A stretch of 64,000 nucleotides of DNA from SURF-43 sp964628985. GTDB taxonomy: Bacteria; Chloroflexota; Dehalococcoidia; UBA2979. The stretch spans positions 1 to 64,000 of the forward strand of contig CAZVNJ010000004.1 of NCBI GenBank assembly GCA_964628985.1, in the 5' to 3' direction. Of the stretch, positions 14,651-24,170 are shown one piece after another (within the stretch, counting starts at the first letter, position 1; each line of letters begins with the position of its first letter). The position numbers were made by a program, and so were the translations under genes. Below the pieces are notes generated by a model, which saw only the letters and a list, made by a program, of their open reading frames with translations, was not told the origin of the DNA and did not search any database.

Positions 14651-17600
14651 ATGGCTGCGACCTTTGAGCCCGTCTCCTCGCGCGTCGACTACGTCGAGCA
14701 GGAGCAGCGCATCCTCGACTTCTGGAAGCAGCACGACATCTTCAAGCGCTCCGTGGAGGAGCGCCCCGCCGAGCGGCTGTTCTCCTTCTTCGAAGGGCCG
14801 CCCACGGCAAATGGCAATCCCGGCATCCACCACGTGCTGGCGCGCGTCTTCAAGGACCTCATCCCCCGCTATCGCACGATGCAGGGCGACCGCGTACCGC
14901 GGAAGGCGGGCTGGGACACCCACGGGCTCCCCGTCGAACTCGAGGTGGAGAAGGCGCTCGGTCTCTCCTCGAAGCAGGAAATCGAGGCCTACGGCGTCGA
15001 GGCGTTCAACGAGAAGTGCCGCGAGTCTGTCTTCAAGTACGTGCGCGAGTGGGAGCGCATGACGGAGCGGATCGCGTTCTGGGTGGATACGTCCGACGCC
15101 TATGTCACCTACTCGCCGGAGTACGTCGAGACCTGCTGGTGGATCTTCAAGCGGATGTGGGAGAACGACCTGGTCTTCCGCGACTTCCGCGTCACGCCAC
15201 ATTGCCCGCGCTGCCAGACCAGCCTTGCCAGCCATGAGATCGCGCTGGGCTACAAGGACGAGACCCCGGACCCGAGCGTCTTTGTGAAGTTCCGCCTCGG
15301 CAGCGTGAACGTGTGGGACAACGAAGGCCCGCTCGGGCCCATCGTCCAGGGTGGGACGCCGGTGTATTTCCTCGCGTGGACCACCACGCCCTGGACGCTC
15401 TCCGGCAACACGGCGCTCGCCATCTCAGGCCAGGCTGACTACGCCATCGTCCGGCACGAGGGCGAGTACCTGATCCTCGCGAGCCAGCGCGTCACCGCAG
15501 TGCTCGGCGAGGAGGTCGAAGTCGTTGCGACGGTGAAGGGGAAGGCGCTCACGGGCCTGACCTACGAGGCGCTGTACCCCGCCGAGACATGGGACGGCGT
15601 CGAGGCGCTGCAGTTCAAGAACGGCCGCACCGGCAAAATGGGCGGCGCCGCGGACGGTGCCTTCCGCCGGCTGGAGGTCGCGGACTTCGTCGGCGTCGAG
15701 GACGGTACCGGCATCGTCCATGTGGCGCCGGCGTTCGGCGAGGAGGACTACCGCCTCGGCCGCGCGCGTGACCTCTTGTTCCTCCAGCCGGTACGGCTCG
15801 ATGGGACGCTCATCGGTGGTCCGGGAGACGGCCTCTTCGCCAAAGCGGCCGACCCGAAGATCACGGCGGATCTGCGCGAGCGAGGCCTCCTCCTGCGGGC
15901 CGAGACGATCCGCCACACCTATCCCTTCTGCTGGCGCTGCGACACGCCCGTCCTCTACTACGCGAAGCCCTCGTGGTACTTCCGCACGACGGCCGTGCGC
16001 GACTCGATGGTGACGGAGAACGAGGGCATCCACTGGGTGCCCGGGCACATCCAGGACGGCCGCTTCGGCGAGTGGCTCGCCGGCAACATCGACTGGGCGA
16101 TCTCGCGCGAACGGTACTGGGGCACGCCGCTCCCGCTGTGGGTCTGTGACGAGTGCGATCACATCGAGTGCATCGGCTCCTACGAGGAGTTGTTCCGCCG
16201 CGCGCTCCCGGGCACGGCCGACGGCCTGCGCACCGCCGAGGGCCGGATCGACCCGCATCGCCCGTATGTCGATCGCGTCGAGTTCGCCTGTTCGAACCCG
16301 ACGAGTTGCCCGGGGACGATGCGCCGCACACGCGAAGTGGCCGACGCCTGGTTCGACTCTGGCGCGATGCCGTACGCGCAGTGGCACTACCCGTTCGAGA
16401 ACCAGGCGACCTTCAACGCGCGATTCCCCGCGGACTTCATCTGCGAGGCCATCGACCAGACCCGCGGCTGGTTCTACACCCTGCACGCGCTGGCGAACCT
16501 GCTGCACCGCACCGAGGACATCCCGGAGGGCATCGCGTACCGCAACGTCATCTGTCTTGGCCACATCCTCGACGGCGAGGGCCAGAAGATGTCGAAGTCG
16601 AAGGGGAACGTGGTCGACCCGTGGTCGATCCTGGACCGCTACGGTGCGGACGCGACGCGCTGGTACATGTACACCGCATCGCCTCCAGGGAACTCGCGCC
16701 GCTTCTCCGGCGAACTCGTCGCGGAGACGAGCCGTCGGTTCCTCTCCACGCTCTGGAATACGTACTCGTTCTTCGTGACCTACGCGAATACCGCCGAGTT
16801 CGATCCGTCATCGCCGCCGCCGGGGTTAGAGGCCTCACGCACAGAACTCGACCGCTGGATCCGCAGCGAACTGCACCAGACGGTGCAACGGGTGACGGCC
16901 GCCCTCGACGCCTACGAGCCGGCCGACGCCGCACGCCCCATCGAGGCGTTCGTGGAGCAGTTGTCGAACTGGTACGTCCGTCGCAGCCGGCGGCGCTTCT
17001 GGCGCTCGGGCGACGGTGCAGACTCGATGGCGGCGCTCCACACGCTCTACGAGTGCCTGACCACGGTGACAAAGTTGCTCGCGCCGTTCACGCCGTTCAT
17101 GGCGGAGTCGCTGCACCAGAATCTCGTCCGCGGCCACGTCGAGGGCGCGCGGGACTCCGTGCACCTCGAGGACTGGCCGAAGGCGGACGCGGCGGCGATC
17201 GACCTTGTGCTCTCGGGGGAGATCGCGCTGGTGCAGCGGATGGTCTCGCTGGGGCGCGGCGCGCGCGCGAAAGCTCAGGCCAAGGTGCGGCAGCCACTGG
17301 CGACCGCCATCCTCGTCCCCCGCACCGAGGCGGAACGCGCAAGCCTCGAACGGCTCGCCGACCAGGTGGCGGAGGAACTGAACGTGAAGATGGTGGAGGT
17401 TGTGACCGACCCGGGTGATCGGCTCTCCTATACGCTCCGCCCCAACCTCCCCGTCCTCGGGCCGAAGTTCGGCGCGGAGGTCGGGAAGGTGCGGGTCGCC
17501 CTCGGCGCGGCCGACCCCGTCGAGGTCGTGGGTGCGATGCGTGCCGGCCGCGCCGTCGAACTCGGCGGATTCACACTCGCAGCGACCGATATTCTCGTCA

Positions 17601-17944
17601 CGGTGCAACCGACCGAGGGCTATGCCGCGGCCGAGGAGGCCGGGTACGCCGCGATCCTCGACACCCGGGTGACAGCCGAGCTCGCCCGCGAGGGGATGGC
17701 GCGCGAGGTGGTCCGTCACCTCCAGGACCTCCGCCGGGAGGCCGGCCTCGATGTCTCCGACCGGATCCATGTCACATACGTCGGCGACGGGTCGCTTGCC
17801 GAGGCGTTTGAGGCGCACCGCGCCTACATCGAAGGTGAGACGCTCGCCGTGAGCATCACCGAGGCCGACCCGCCGAACGAGGCGACCGCCTTCCGGGGCA
17901 ACCTCGACGGCGTCACGGCAACGTTGTCGGTCCGCAAGGCATAG
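14651..17944 (+). CDS. ileS: Isoleucyl-tRNA synthetase
   Basis: A 1097-residue class I aminoacyl-tRNA synthetase charging tRNA-Ile. The HIGH-type motif appears as GNPGIHH near residue 56, and KMSKSKGN lies near 645. The CP1 editing domain sits between, with TTTPWTLSGNTAL. The length, PPTANGNPGIHH pattern and anticodon-binding C terminus resemble the longer, eukaryote-like IleS2 type, which is often mupirocin-tolerant; that subtype is inference. The ATG at 14651 has a GGAGGTG site and follows the T-box terminator, whereas the reading from 14561 would start inside the leader. Confidence 0.97.
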   Translation: MAATFEPVSSRVDYVEQEQRILDFWKQHDIFKRSVEERPAERLFSFFEGPPTANGNPGIHHVLARVFKDLIPRYRTMQGDRVPRKAGWDTHGLPVELEVEKALGLSSKQEIEAYGVEAFNEKCRESVFKYVREWERMTERIAFWVDTSDAYVTYSPEYVETCWWIFKRMWENDLVFRDFRVTPHCPRCQTSLASHEIALGYKDETPDPSVFVKFRLGSVNVWDNEGPLGPIVQGGTPVYFLAWTTTPWTLSGNTALAISGQADYAIVRHEGEYLILASQRVTAVLGEEVEVVATVKGKALTGLTYEALYPAETWDGVEALQFKNGRTGKMGGAADGAFRRLEVADFVGVEDGTGIVHVAPAFGEEDYRLGRARDLLFLQPVRLDGTLIGGPGDGLFAKAADPKITADLRERGLLLRAETIRHTYPFCWRCDTPVLYYAKPSWYFRTTAVRDSMVTENEGIHWVPGHIQDGRFGEWLAGNIDWAISRERYWGTPLPLWVCDECDHIECIGSYEELFRRALPGTADGLRTAEGRIDPHRPYVDRVEFACSNPTSCPGTMRRTREVADAWFDSGAMPYAQWHYPFENQATFNARFPADFICEAIDQTRGWFYTLHALANLLHRTEDIPEGIAYRNVICLGHILDGEGQKMSKSKGNVVDPWSILDRYGADATRWYMYTASPPGNSRRFSGELVAETSRRFLSTLWNTYSFFVTYANTAEFDPSSPPPGLEASRTELDRWIRSELHQTVQRVTAALDAYEPADAARPIEAFVEQLSNWYVRRSRRRFWRSGDGADSMAALHTLYECLTTVTKLLAPFTPFMAESLHQNLVRGHVEGARDSVHLEDWPKADAAAIDLVLSGEIALVQRMVSLGRGARAKAQAKVRQPLATAILVPRTEAERASLERLADQVAEELNVKMVEVVTDPGDRLSYTLRPNLPVLGPKFGAEVGKVRVALGAADPVEVVGAMRAGRAVELGGFTLAATDILVTVQPTEGYAAAEEAGYAAILDTRVTAELAREGMAREVVRHLQDLRREAGLDVSDRIHVTYVGDGSLAEAFEAHRAYIEGETLAVSITEADPPNEATAFRGNLDGVTATLSVRKA

Positions 17945-17997
17945 CGAGGGCGGCGATAGGGAAGCGATAGGAGGGGACGGAACACGCGAGGACTCAC

Positions 17998-18633
17998 GTG
18001 CGTTCCATCTGTATGAACAGACTCCTGGGCCTCAGCCTGTCCGTCCTGGCCGCCACGCTACTCGTCGCATGCGACCGGGACGAACCCTCTGCCACGCCGA
18101 CGGCGACAACCTCGCCCGTGGCGACCTCGACGGTTCCCGCGGCCGCGACAGCGTCGCCCGCGGCGACGGCGACGGCCACAACGACACCGACTGCCGCTGC
18201 CACCGCGGCGCCGTTCCCCACCGGCCCGGCCGGTCCGACGCCACCCGCTGGATACGCCGCTTCATGCGCGGCCTCGCACCCCTGGGGGCGGCAGGTCACC
18301 GCGGCGTTCGTCTGCATTGAGCAGCCGGCGCGCGGCGCGAGCGTTACCCGCGGGACCGCATTGACGGTCCGGGGGTACGCCGGGGGGTCGTTCGAGAACA
18401 ACGTGGTGGTGGAAGTCCGCCTGGTGAACGCGTCAGGGGTGATGGCCTCGACGCCTCTCGTGATGATGCCCCAGACCTACGTCGCGCCGGACAGCGGCAT
18501 GCCGGGCTACTGGCAGGCGGTGCTGAACATCCCCGCCGGCCAGGCCTCGGCAGCGCGCGTCATCGCGCACTTCGAAAGCCCCCGGGACGGCTCACGAGTC
18601 GCCGAGGCGAGCGTGGATATCAACCTGCGCTAA
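17998..18633 (+). CDS. Lipoprotein with Gmad2-like immunoglobulin domain
   Basis: A 211-residue lipoprotein. Signal and lipobox LLVAC place the lipidated cysteine at residue 25. An Ala/Thr/Pro linker (about 30-75) leads to a C-terminal domain of about 110 residues. It starts IEQPARGASVTRGTALTVRG and has GGSFENNVVVEVRL and PGYWQAVLNIPA. These are hallmarks of the Gmad2 bacterial-spore-germination immunoglobulin-like domain. The role is probably extracytoplasmic binding. The GTG at 17998 has a GAGG site; an ATG at 18013 is an alternative. The stop overlaps the end of the convergent downstream gene. Confidence 0.8.
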   Translation: MRSICMNRLLGLSLSVLAATLLVACDRDEPSATPTATTSPVATSTVPAAATASPAATATATTTPTAAATAAPFPTGPAGPTPPAGYAASCAASHPWGRQVTAAFVCIEQPARGASVTRGTALTVRGYAGGSFENNVVVEVRLVNASGVMASTPLVMMPQTYVAPDSGMPGYWQAVLNIPAGQASAARVIAHFESPRDGSRVAEASVDINLR

Positions 18634-19631
18634 CCGTCCGGGGGGTCTGACTGCCGCATCCGGCGGCTCTCATTCTCAGGCGCCATCACGAGGCCGCGGA
18701 CGAACGACCATGTCGACCGGCGCCAGTCGCCATCACCCGGCCCCCCGGACCGGAGGCCAGGCAGCGCCGCGCTCACCTCGGCGCCGAAGACGACGATGAT
18801 CGCCGTCAGGTAGACCCAGAACAGCAAGACGATCACGGATGACACCGGTCCGTAGATCAGGTCGAACGTCGCGAACCGGTGGAGGTAGAGGGCGAAGCCC
18901 TGCTTCAGTGCCTCGAAGAGAAGCGTCGCCACCAGCGCGCCGGGCCAGAGGTATCGGAACGGAAGGCGGCGGTTCGGGAGCAGCCAGAAGGTCAGCAGGA
19001 ACGCGACGAAGGTCAGCGCTGTCGGGATCGCCAGGAAGCCCACGAACCAGATCGCCCCGAGCCAACCGTCGAGGAGTGACCAGCGGTCACCGACCTCGCG
19101 GATGATCACGCGCCATGCCGTCGTCAGGGCGACACCTCCGATGAAGGGGATGCCGAGCACGGGCAGCAGCAGGAAGTCCACCGCCTTCCCGCGCAGGTAG
19201 GGTCGCCCGCGGTCCACGGCGAAGACCACATTGAGCGCATTCCGGAGAGAGGCGGACAGCGCTGCCGCGGTCCAGAGTGATACGAGGATAGACACGAACG
19301 TAAGCGTGGGACCGAGGCTCGCTGCTCCGCGGAGCGCCTCAGCAATCGTCTGATCCTCGACCGGGATGACGTCAAGGATGGCGACGAGTACGCGCTCCTG
19401 GAACGCCTGGTCTCGCAGCACGATGCCGAAGATCGAAACCGCGAGCAGTGTGAGCGGAAAGAGCGAAAAGAGCGCGTAGTAGGAGATCGCCGCCGCCATC
19501 TGGGACCCTCGGTCGAGGGCAAAGCCGACCAGGGCTCGCCCGAGCAGCCTCGGCACATCGCGGGGCGAGAAGGAATGCTTCAGGGGAGGGACGGGGATCG
19601 CGGCCGGGCCGGAGGTCACAGGCTGCGCCAT
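18630..19631 (-). CDS. YihY/BrkB-family membrane protein
   Basis: A 333-residue protein with about six transmembrane helices. It has the family pattern of GSQMAAAISYYALFSLFPL at the N terminus, SLRNALNVVF in the middle and LIYGPVSSVIVLLFWVYL near the C terminus. YihY/BrkB proteins (once mislabelled ribonuclease BN) are inner-membrane proteins of uncertain function, sometimes considered transporters. The gene is convergent with the Gmad2-like lipoprotein, overlapping by 4 nt, and divergent from proB 59 nt away. Confidence 0.9.
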   Translation of the reverse strand: MAQPVTSGPAAIPVPPLKHSFSPRDVPRLLGRALVGFALDRGSQMAAAISYYALFSLFPLTLLAVSIFGIVLRDQAFQERVLVAILDVIPVEDQTIAEALRGAASLGPTLTFVSILVSLWTAAALSASLRNALNVVFAVDRGRPYLRGKAVDFLLLPVLGIPFIGGVALTTAWRVIIREVGDRWSLLDGWLGAIWFVGFLAIPTALTFVAFLLTFWLLPNRRLPFRYLWPGALVATLLFEALKQGFALYLHRFATFDLIYGPVSSVIVLLFWVYLTAIIVVFGAEVSAALPGLRSGGPGDGDWRRSTWSFVRGLVMAPENESRRMRQSDPPDG

Positions 19632-19690
19632 GCCAACTCCTCGACCTCAGCCGCCATATCTCTATTCTAGTCACCACCGCAGGGAGTGCC

Positions 19691-20866
19691 ATGGCAGGTG
19701 AGCGTCTTCAGCCCCAGCACCTCCTTCATCGTCGAGTAGTGGTGAAGGTGGGTTCCAACGTCCTCACGGGGGGCGAGGAGGGACTGCACACGCCGACGAT
19801 CGCTGCGATCGCGATGCAGGTCGCGGACCTCGTGCGTCGAGGGGCGCAGGTCGCACTTGTCACCTCGGGCGCAGTCGCGGCGGGCCGGCATCGCCTCCGC
19901 GAGATCGAGACGCTGCGAGACGCGGACGCCGTGAAGGTGGCCACGCGGGATGTCCAGTCGCGGCAGGTGGCCGCGGCTGTGGGCCAGTCGCGTTTGATGG
20001 CACTGTGGGATGCGTTGTTCGCGGAGGCCGGTGTGGCTGTCGGCCAGGCGCTGCTGACACGGCGTGATCTCGCTGATCGCCTTGGCTATCTGAACGCGCG
20101 CAACACGTTACTGGCGATGCTCGACCTCGGTGTTGTGCCCGTGATCAATGAGAACGACGTCGTGTCGGTGGAGGGCCTGCAAGAGTCGCGCATCGGCGAC
20201 AACGACAACCTCTCCGCTCAGGTCGCCAACCTGGTCGATGCGGACCTGCTGTTGCTCCTCAGCGACATCGCCGGCCTGTACACCACAGACCCGCGCCGCG
20301 ATCCGTCAGCCCGGCTGATTGAGCGCGTAGAGCGCATCGACGACGCGATCGAGGCCGCAGCCGCTGGCGTGGCTGGAACACCGCGAGGCACTGGTGGGAT
20401 GACGACGAAGGTGCAGGCCGCGCGGATCGCGACAGGCAGCGGCACGCACGTCGTCATCGCGGACGGCCGCGCGACCGACATCGTGCTGCGGGCCGCTTCG
20501 GGCGAGCCGGTCGGCACGCATTTTCTGCCCGCGGGCGACCGTATCGAGAGCAGGCGGCGTTATCTCCTCTCAGGGTTGCAGGCGCGGGGCCGCGTCGTGG
20601 TCGACGCAGGTGCCGCAGGCGCCCTCCTGCGCGGGGGAAACTCGCTCCTACCGGCGGGCGTCGCACGTTGCGAAGGGACCTTCCAGCGCGGCGACGTCGT
20701 ACAGGTGATGACCCTCGAAGGCCGCCACCTCGCCTCGGGCACCACGAACTACGGCAGCGACGAGGTGGCGCGCATCGCCGGCAAGCGTTCCTCGCAGATC
20801 GCGGACACGCTGGGCTACGAGTTTGGTGAGGAAGTCATCCACCGCAACAACCTCGTGCTTGTGTAG
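19691..20866 (+). CDS. proB: Glutamate 5-kinase
   Basis: A 391-residue enzyme that phosphorylates glutamate in the first step of proline synthesis. The amino-acid-kinase domain has VVKVGSNVL, VTSGAVAAG, VPVINENDVVSVE and DNDNLSAQVANLVDADLL. A C-terminal PUA domain begins near residue 285. Length and order match bacterial ProB. The partner gene proA follows 756 nt later, but a c-di-AMP riboswitch and a LysM gene sit between, so the two proline genes are probably transcribed separately. Confidence 0.97.
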   Translation: MAGERLQPQHLLHRRVVVKVGSNVLTGGEEGLHTPTIAAIAMQVADLVRRGAQVALVTSGAVAAGRHRLREIETLRDADAVKVATRDVQSRQVAAAVGQSRLMALWDALFAEAGVAVGQALLTRRDLADRLGYLNARNTLLAMLDLGVVPVINENDVVSVEGLQESRIGDNDNLSAQVANLVDADLLLLLSDIAGLYTTDPRRDPSARLIERVERIDDAIEAAAAGVAGTPRGTGGMTTKVQAARIATGSGTHVVIADGRATDIVLRAASGEPVGTHFLPAGDRIESRRRYLLSGLQARGRVVVDAGAAGALLRGGNSLLPAGVARCEGTFQRGDVVQVMTLEGRHLASGTTNYGSDEVARIAGKRSSQIADTLGYEFGEEVIHRNNLVLV

Positions 20867-20960
20867 CGCGGGCCTGGCAACCGTCACTCTCAACCAGCGT
20901 CCGCGTGTGACTTTCATCACGAGAGACAGTTGCCCTCCGCTTCAGGGTCGTGTTTGATCA

Positions 20961-21090
20961 ATGAGTCGAGTCTCAGCGTTCGCTGAGAACGGGGGAACCA
21001 TTCATTGGGGTGCATTGCGCAGTAGCGCATAGGCGACTTCGACGCCGAACCCGTCAGCTAACCCCGTAGACGTTCGGAGGTAGGCCATCC
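20961..21090 (+). promoter_or_regulatory. Cyclic di-AMP riboswitch (ydaO/yuaA class)
   Basis: The 320-nt gap after proB contains the conserved core of the ydaO motif: GAACGGGGGAACCA (20987-21000), GGGGTG (21007-21012), a small hairpin GCGCAGTAGCGC, and the signature GCCGAACCCGTCAGCTAACC (21044-21063) followed by CCGTAGACG. In this class c-di-AMP binding usually turns off genes for wall hydrolases and ion transporters. The downstream gene encodes a LysM protein, a typical target. I see no obvious terminator between the core and the gene, so control may be translational. Confidence 0.93.
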
Positions 21091-21186
21091 CTGCCTCAGC
21101 CAGATGACAGCGGAGGACCCCTCCAGGGTTCGCGTTGTCCGCGCGCATCAGGTGCTCTTGCCTGGTGCTGGAAGGGACGTGCGCAA

Positions 21187-21528
21187 ATGCTTCAGTTCGA
21201 CCAGACGTTGGACAAACGTCGGGGTGTCGCCATCGGCACTGCGATATCGATTCTCGTCGTCGGGATGCTCACGGTCTTCGCGTGCCGCTCTGACGCCGTG
21301 GACAGTGCGGCGCCTGCCACCACCCCGACGTCCACGGCGACCCTGGCCCCGCCCCCCACCGCGACTCCGGACAGCCCCGCGATCTACGTCGTGAAGTCGG
21401 GAGACACAGGCCTCGCCATTGCCCTGCGGTTCGGGATCACTCTGGCCGCGCTGAGCGCAGCGAACCAGATGACCGAGACGGAGATGGACGTCCTCTTCAT
21501 CGGCCAGGAGCTCGTGATTCCGCGGTAG
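21187..21528 (+). CDS. LysM-domain lipoprotein
   Basis: A 113-residue protein with a hydrophobic signal (about 14-32) ending in VFAC, so C33 may be lipidated. A Thr/Pro linker is followed by one LysM domain (about 66-112: YVVKSGDTGLAIALRFGI ... IGQELVIPR). LysM binds peptidoglycan glycan chains. There is no catalytic domain, so it is a wall-binding protein rather than a hydrolase itself. A GGAAGGGA ribosome-binding site precedes the ATG. The upstream c-di-AMP riboswitch probably controls it, tying wall remodelling to c-di-AMP. Confidence 0.88.
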   Translation: MLQFDQTLDKRRGVAIGTAISILVVGMLTVFACRSDAVDSAAPATTPTSTATLAPPPTATPDSPAIYVVKSGDTGLAIALRFGITLAALSAANQMTETEMDVLFIGQELVIPR

Positions 21529-21622
21529 CGCGCGCGCTGCCGGGTGCGGTGTCGTGTCGTTGCCCGCCAGGGCACCGCCTCGGGTAATCTGTCTCCCTGA
21601 GCCGCCCCGTGGGAGAACGACC

Positions 21623-22879
21623 ATGACCGCAACTATGACCGAGGCCGTAGAGAAGGCCAGACGCGCCCGCGTCGCCAGCCGAGGACTCGCCACTGCCTCC
21701 GCCGACCAGCGCAACGCCGCCCTCCGAAGCATCGCGGACGCCCTCGAGCGGGAGGCGCCGCGCATCCTCGCCGTGAACGCTCCCGAGGTCGAACGCGCCC
21801 GGGCGAAGGGGATCACCGAGGCCTTCATCGACCGCATGGTGTTGACCGAGGCGCGCATCGCTGGCATCGCGCGGGACACGCGCGCCGTCGCCGCGCTGCC
21901 GGATCCGCTGGGCAGCATCGAGGACATGACCACCCGGCCCAACGGACTCCAGATCGGGAAGATGCGCGTGCCTCTGGGCGTCGTCGCGACGGTGTACGAA
22001 TCGCGCCCTAACGTCACGGTCGACATCGCGGCGATCTGCATCAAGTCCGGCAACGCGGTCGTCCTGCGTTCCGGCACAGACGCGCATGGGTCCTCGCGCA
22101 TCCTCGCCGAGATCGTGCGCCGAGAGGTGGCGGCCGCCGGGCTGCCCGAGGACGCGGTGCAGTTCATCGACTCTACCGACCGCGAGGAGGTGGGCGCGCT
22201 GCTCACCGCGCATGAGTACATCGATCTCATGGTGCCCCGCGGCGGCGCCGACCTGATCCGCCGCGTCCGCGACGAGGCGACGATGCCCGTCGTCGCAGGC
22301 GGCATCGGCGTCTGCCACACCTACATCGATGTCGACGCGGACCTCGACATGGCGGAGCGCATCGTTGTGGACGCGAAGACGGTGCGTCCCTCGGTCTGCA
22401 ACGCGATGGACACGCTGCTCGTCCACGCGGGCGTGGCAGAGACGTTCCTCCCGCAGATCGCGAGCGCCCTCGAGTCGCGCGGTGTGACCCTCCACGTCGA
22501 CGAGCGCGCGGCGCGCCTGGTGTCCGGCGTCCCGGTGACGCCCGAGGACTACGACAGGGAGTGGCTCTCCCTCGACTGCTCGGTGCGCGTCGTCTCCTCG
22601 CTCGACGAGGCGCTCGACCACATCGCCGTCCACGGTTCGGGCCATTCCGAGGCGATCGTGACCGACTCCTGGTCCGCGTCGCAGCACTTCCTGCGCACGG
22701 CGGACGCTGCCGCGGTGTTTGTGAACGCCTCCACGTACTTCAACGACGGCGGGCAGTTCGGCCTCGGATGTGAGGTCGGCATCTCGACGCAGAAGATGCA
22801 CGCGCGTGGCCCGATGGGCCTCCGCGAACTCACCTCGTACAAGTGGATCGTCCTCGGCACGGGCCAGACACGAGGCTAG
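21623..22879 (+). CDS. proA: Gamma-glutamyl phosphate reductase
   Basis: A 418-residue aldehyde-dehydrogenase-fold enzyme, the second step of proline synthesis. Conserved segments include PLGVVATVYESRPNVT, KSGNAVVLRSG and SVCNAMDTLLVH, the last carrying the catalytic cysteine. The C-terminal LTSYKWIVLG is typical. The ATG at 21623 matches the family start. A -10-like TAATCT lies near 21587, consistent with its own promoter downstream of the LysM gene. The stop is followed at once by the next small gene. Confidence 0.97.
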   Translation: MTATMTEAVEKARRARVASRGLATASADQRNAALRSIADALEREAPRILAVNAPEVERARAKGITEAFIDRMVLTEARIAGIARDTRAVAALPDPLGSIEDMTTRPNGLQIGKMRVPLGVVATVYESRPNVTVDIAAICIKSGNAVVLRSGTDAHGSSRILAEIVRREVAAAGLPEDAVQFIDSTDREEVGALLTAHEYIDLMVPRGGADLIRRVRDEATMPVVAGGIGVCHTYIDVDADLDMAERIVVDAKTVRPSVCNAMDTLLVHAGVAETFLPQIASALESRGVTLHVDERAARLVSGVPVTPEDYDREWLSLDCSVRVVSSLDEALDHIAVHGSGHSEAIVTDSWSASQHFLRTADAAAVFVNASTYFNDGGQFGLGCEVGISTQKMHARGPMGLRELTSYKWIVLGTGQTRG

Positions 22880-22893
22880 TGAAGAGGCTTCCG

Positions 22894-23205
22894 ATGCTCG
22901 ACTATCGCTTTGAACGTGTCGCCCGCACTCCGCACTCGGAGCAATGGGTGATCGAGACCGCAGACCGCCCCGTGGGCCGCGTCGACCTGCATTTCACCAA
23001 CGCCAAGACCTACGGCACCCTCGTCGTCCAGCAATACCTCGTGGACGACGAGATCGAGGAACTCCTGGCCGCCATCGATGAGCGCCTGGTCACCACCGCC
23101 GACGAGTACCGCGAGGACTTCGTCGTCTCCGTGTGGCGCGGCGATGACCTCGGTGTGTTCGCCGAGGATGCAGACGACGATGCAGAGGACGAGGTCGCCC
23201 TGTAG
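22894..23205 (+). CDS. Conserved-looking small acidic protein, unknown
   Basis: A 103-residue protein beginning MLDYRFERVARTPHSEQWV. A mixed alpha/beta core (VGRVDLHFTNAKTYGTLVV, DDEIEELLAAIDERLV) is followed by a very acidic tail (EDADDDAEDEVAL). It has no signal or cysteines. The ATG at 22894 has a GAAGAGG site 6 nt upstream; a GTG at 22879 overlapping the proA stop is an alternative. Tight linkage to proA suggests co-transcription. Not recognised as a named family. Confidence 0.75.
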   Translation: MLDYRFERVARTPHSEQWVIETADRPVGRVDLHFTNAKTYGTLVVQQYLVDDEIEELLAAIDERLVTTADEYREDFVVSVWRGDDLGVFAEDADDDAEDEVAL

Positions 23206-23227
23206 GCGTCACGCTGTAGGCGTCACC
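23200..23227. repeat. Two 14-bp tandem repeats at a convergent gene junction
   Basis: CTGTAGGCGTCACG is followed directly by CTGTAGGCGTCACC. The first copy holds the stop codon of the small acidic protein, and the second reaches the 3' end of the convergent transketolase gene. Probably a simple local duplication. Confidence 0.7.
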
Positions 23228-24170
23228 GCTTGCGGGCGAGCACCCGTCGCGCCGCCTCGGCCACGCCGGCGGCGTTTAGGCCCATGATGTCGAGGACCTC
23301 GTCCCAGGTGCCGGACTCGCCGTAGCGGTCCTGCACGCCGACAAACTCCATCGGCACCGGGTGGCGAGTCGCCAGCGCCTGGGCGCACATCGCGCCGAGG
23401 CCTGAGTGCACCAGGTGTTCCTCGGCCACGACGATCGCGCCGGTTTCCCGCGCCGCGGTCTCGAGGGCTTCGACGTCGAGCGGGCGGATCGTCGCCATGT
23501 TCAGCACGCGGGCCTGGATGCCGTCCTTCGCCAGTGCCTCAGCGGCGCGCAGGCTGCGCTCCACGAGCAGACCGCAGGCGACGATCGTGAGGTCGCGACC
23601 GTCGCGCAGCATGTCCGCCTTGCCGACGCGGAAGCGCGGGCCCTCGGTGTAAATCACGGGCAACTTCGGGCGGCCGGTGCGGATGTACCACGGGCCGGCC
23701 TGTTCGGTCGCCGCCGCGATCACGGCCTCCGCCTCGACGACGTCCGATGGCACCACGACCGTGAAGTTCACCAGCGAGGAGAAGAGCGCGAAGTCTTCCA
23801 CGGACTGGGCGGAGGCGCCGTCTTCGCCAGTCGAGACGCCGCCGTGCGAGGCGACCACCTTCACATTCAGCCGCGGCTGTGCCACGGACATCCGTAGTTG
23901 GTCGAACGCGTGCTCCGCGAAGACCGCGAAGGTGGTGGCGAACACAGTGCTGCCGAGGGTGGCGAGACCCGCCGCCGCGGAGACCATGTTCTGCTCGGCC
24001 ACTCCGAAGGTGAAGAAGCGGTCCGGGTACGCATCCTTGAACGCCCGTGCCGAGGTGGACTTTCCGAGGTCAGCGTCCACCACCACGATGTCTGCGCCGG
24101 CCTGCTGCAGGCGGATGAGGGCGGGGCCCAGGGCCTCGCGCGTCGCGGCGGGTGCGGGGGCGATGGTCAT
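23223..24170 (-). CDS. Transketolase, C-terminal subunit
   Basis: A 315-residue subunit holding the pyrimidine-binding and C-terminal domains of a split transketolase. FGVAEQNMVSAAAGLA contains the conserved Glu that activates thiamine diphosphate, SHGGVSTGEDGASAQ follows, and a C-terminal domain includes VVAEEHLVHSGLGA. It pairs with the N-terminal subunit immediately upstream, whose stop overlaps this start by 4 nt. Together they would transfer two-carbon ketol units in the non-oxidative pentose phosphate pathway. Split transketolases are common in archaea and several bacterial phyla. Confidence 0.93.
   Translation of the reverse strand: MTIAPAPAATREALGPALIRLQQAGADIVVVDADLGKSTSARAFKDAYPDRFFTFGVAEQNMVSAAAGLATLGSTVFATTFAVFAEHAFDQLRMSVAQPRLNVKVVASHGGVSTGEDGASAQSVEDFALFSSLVNFTVVVPSDVVEAEAVIAAATEQAGPWYIRTGRPKLPVIYTEGPRFRVGKADMLRDGRDLTIVACGLLVERSLRAAEALAKDGIQARVLNMATIRPLDVEALETAARETGAIVVAEEHLVHSGLGAMCAQALATRHPVPMEFVGVQDRYGESGTWDEVLDIMGLNAAGVAEAARRVLARKR

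Noticed and set aside
15425..16564. A 379-codon frame antisense to ileS
   Set aside because: Same composition effect; ileS motifs are intact through this interval and the antisense product has no plausible fold.
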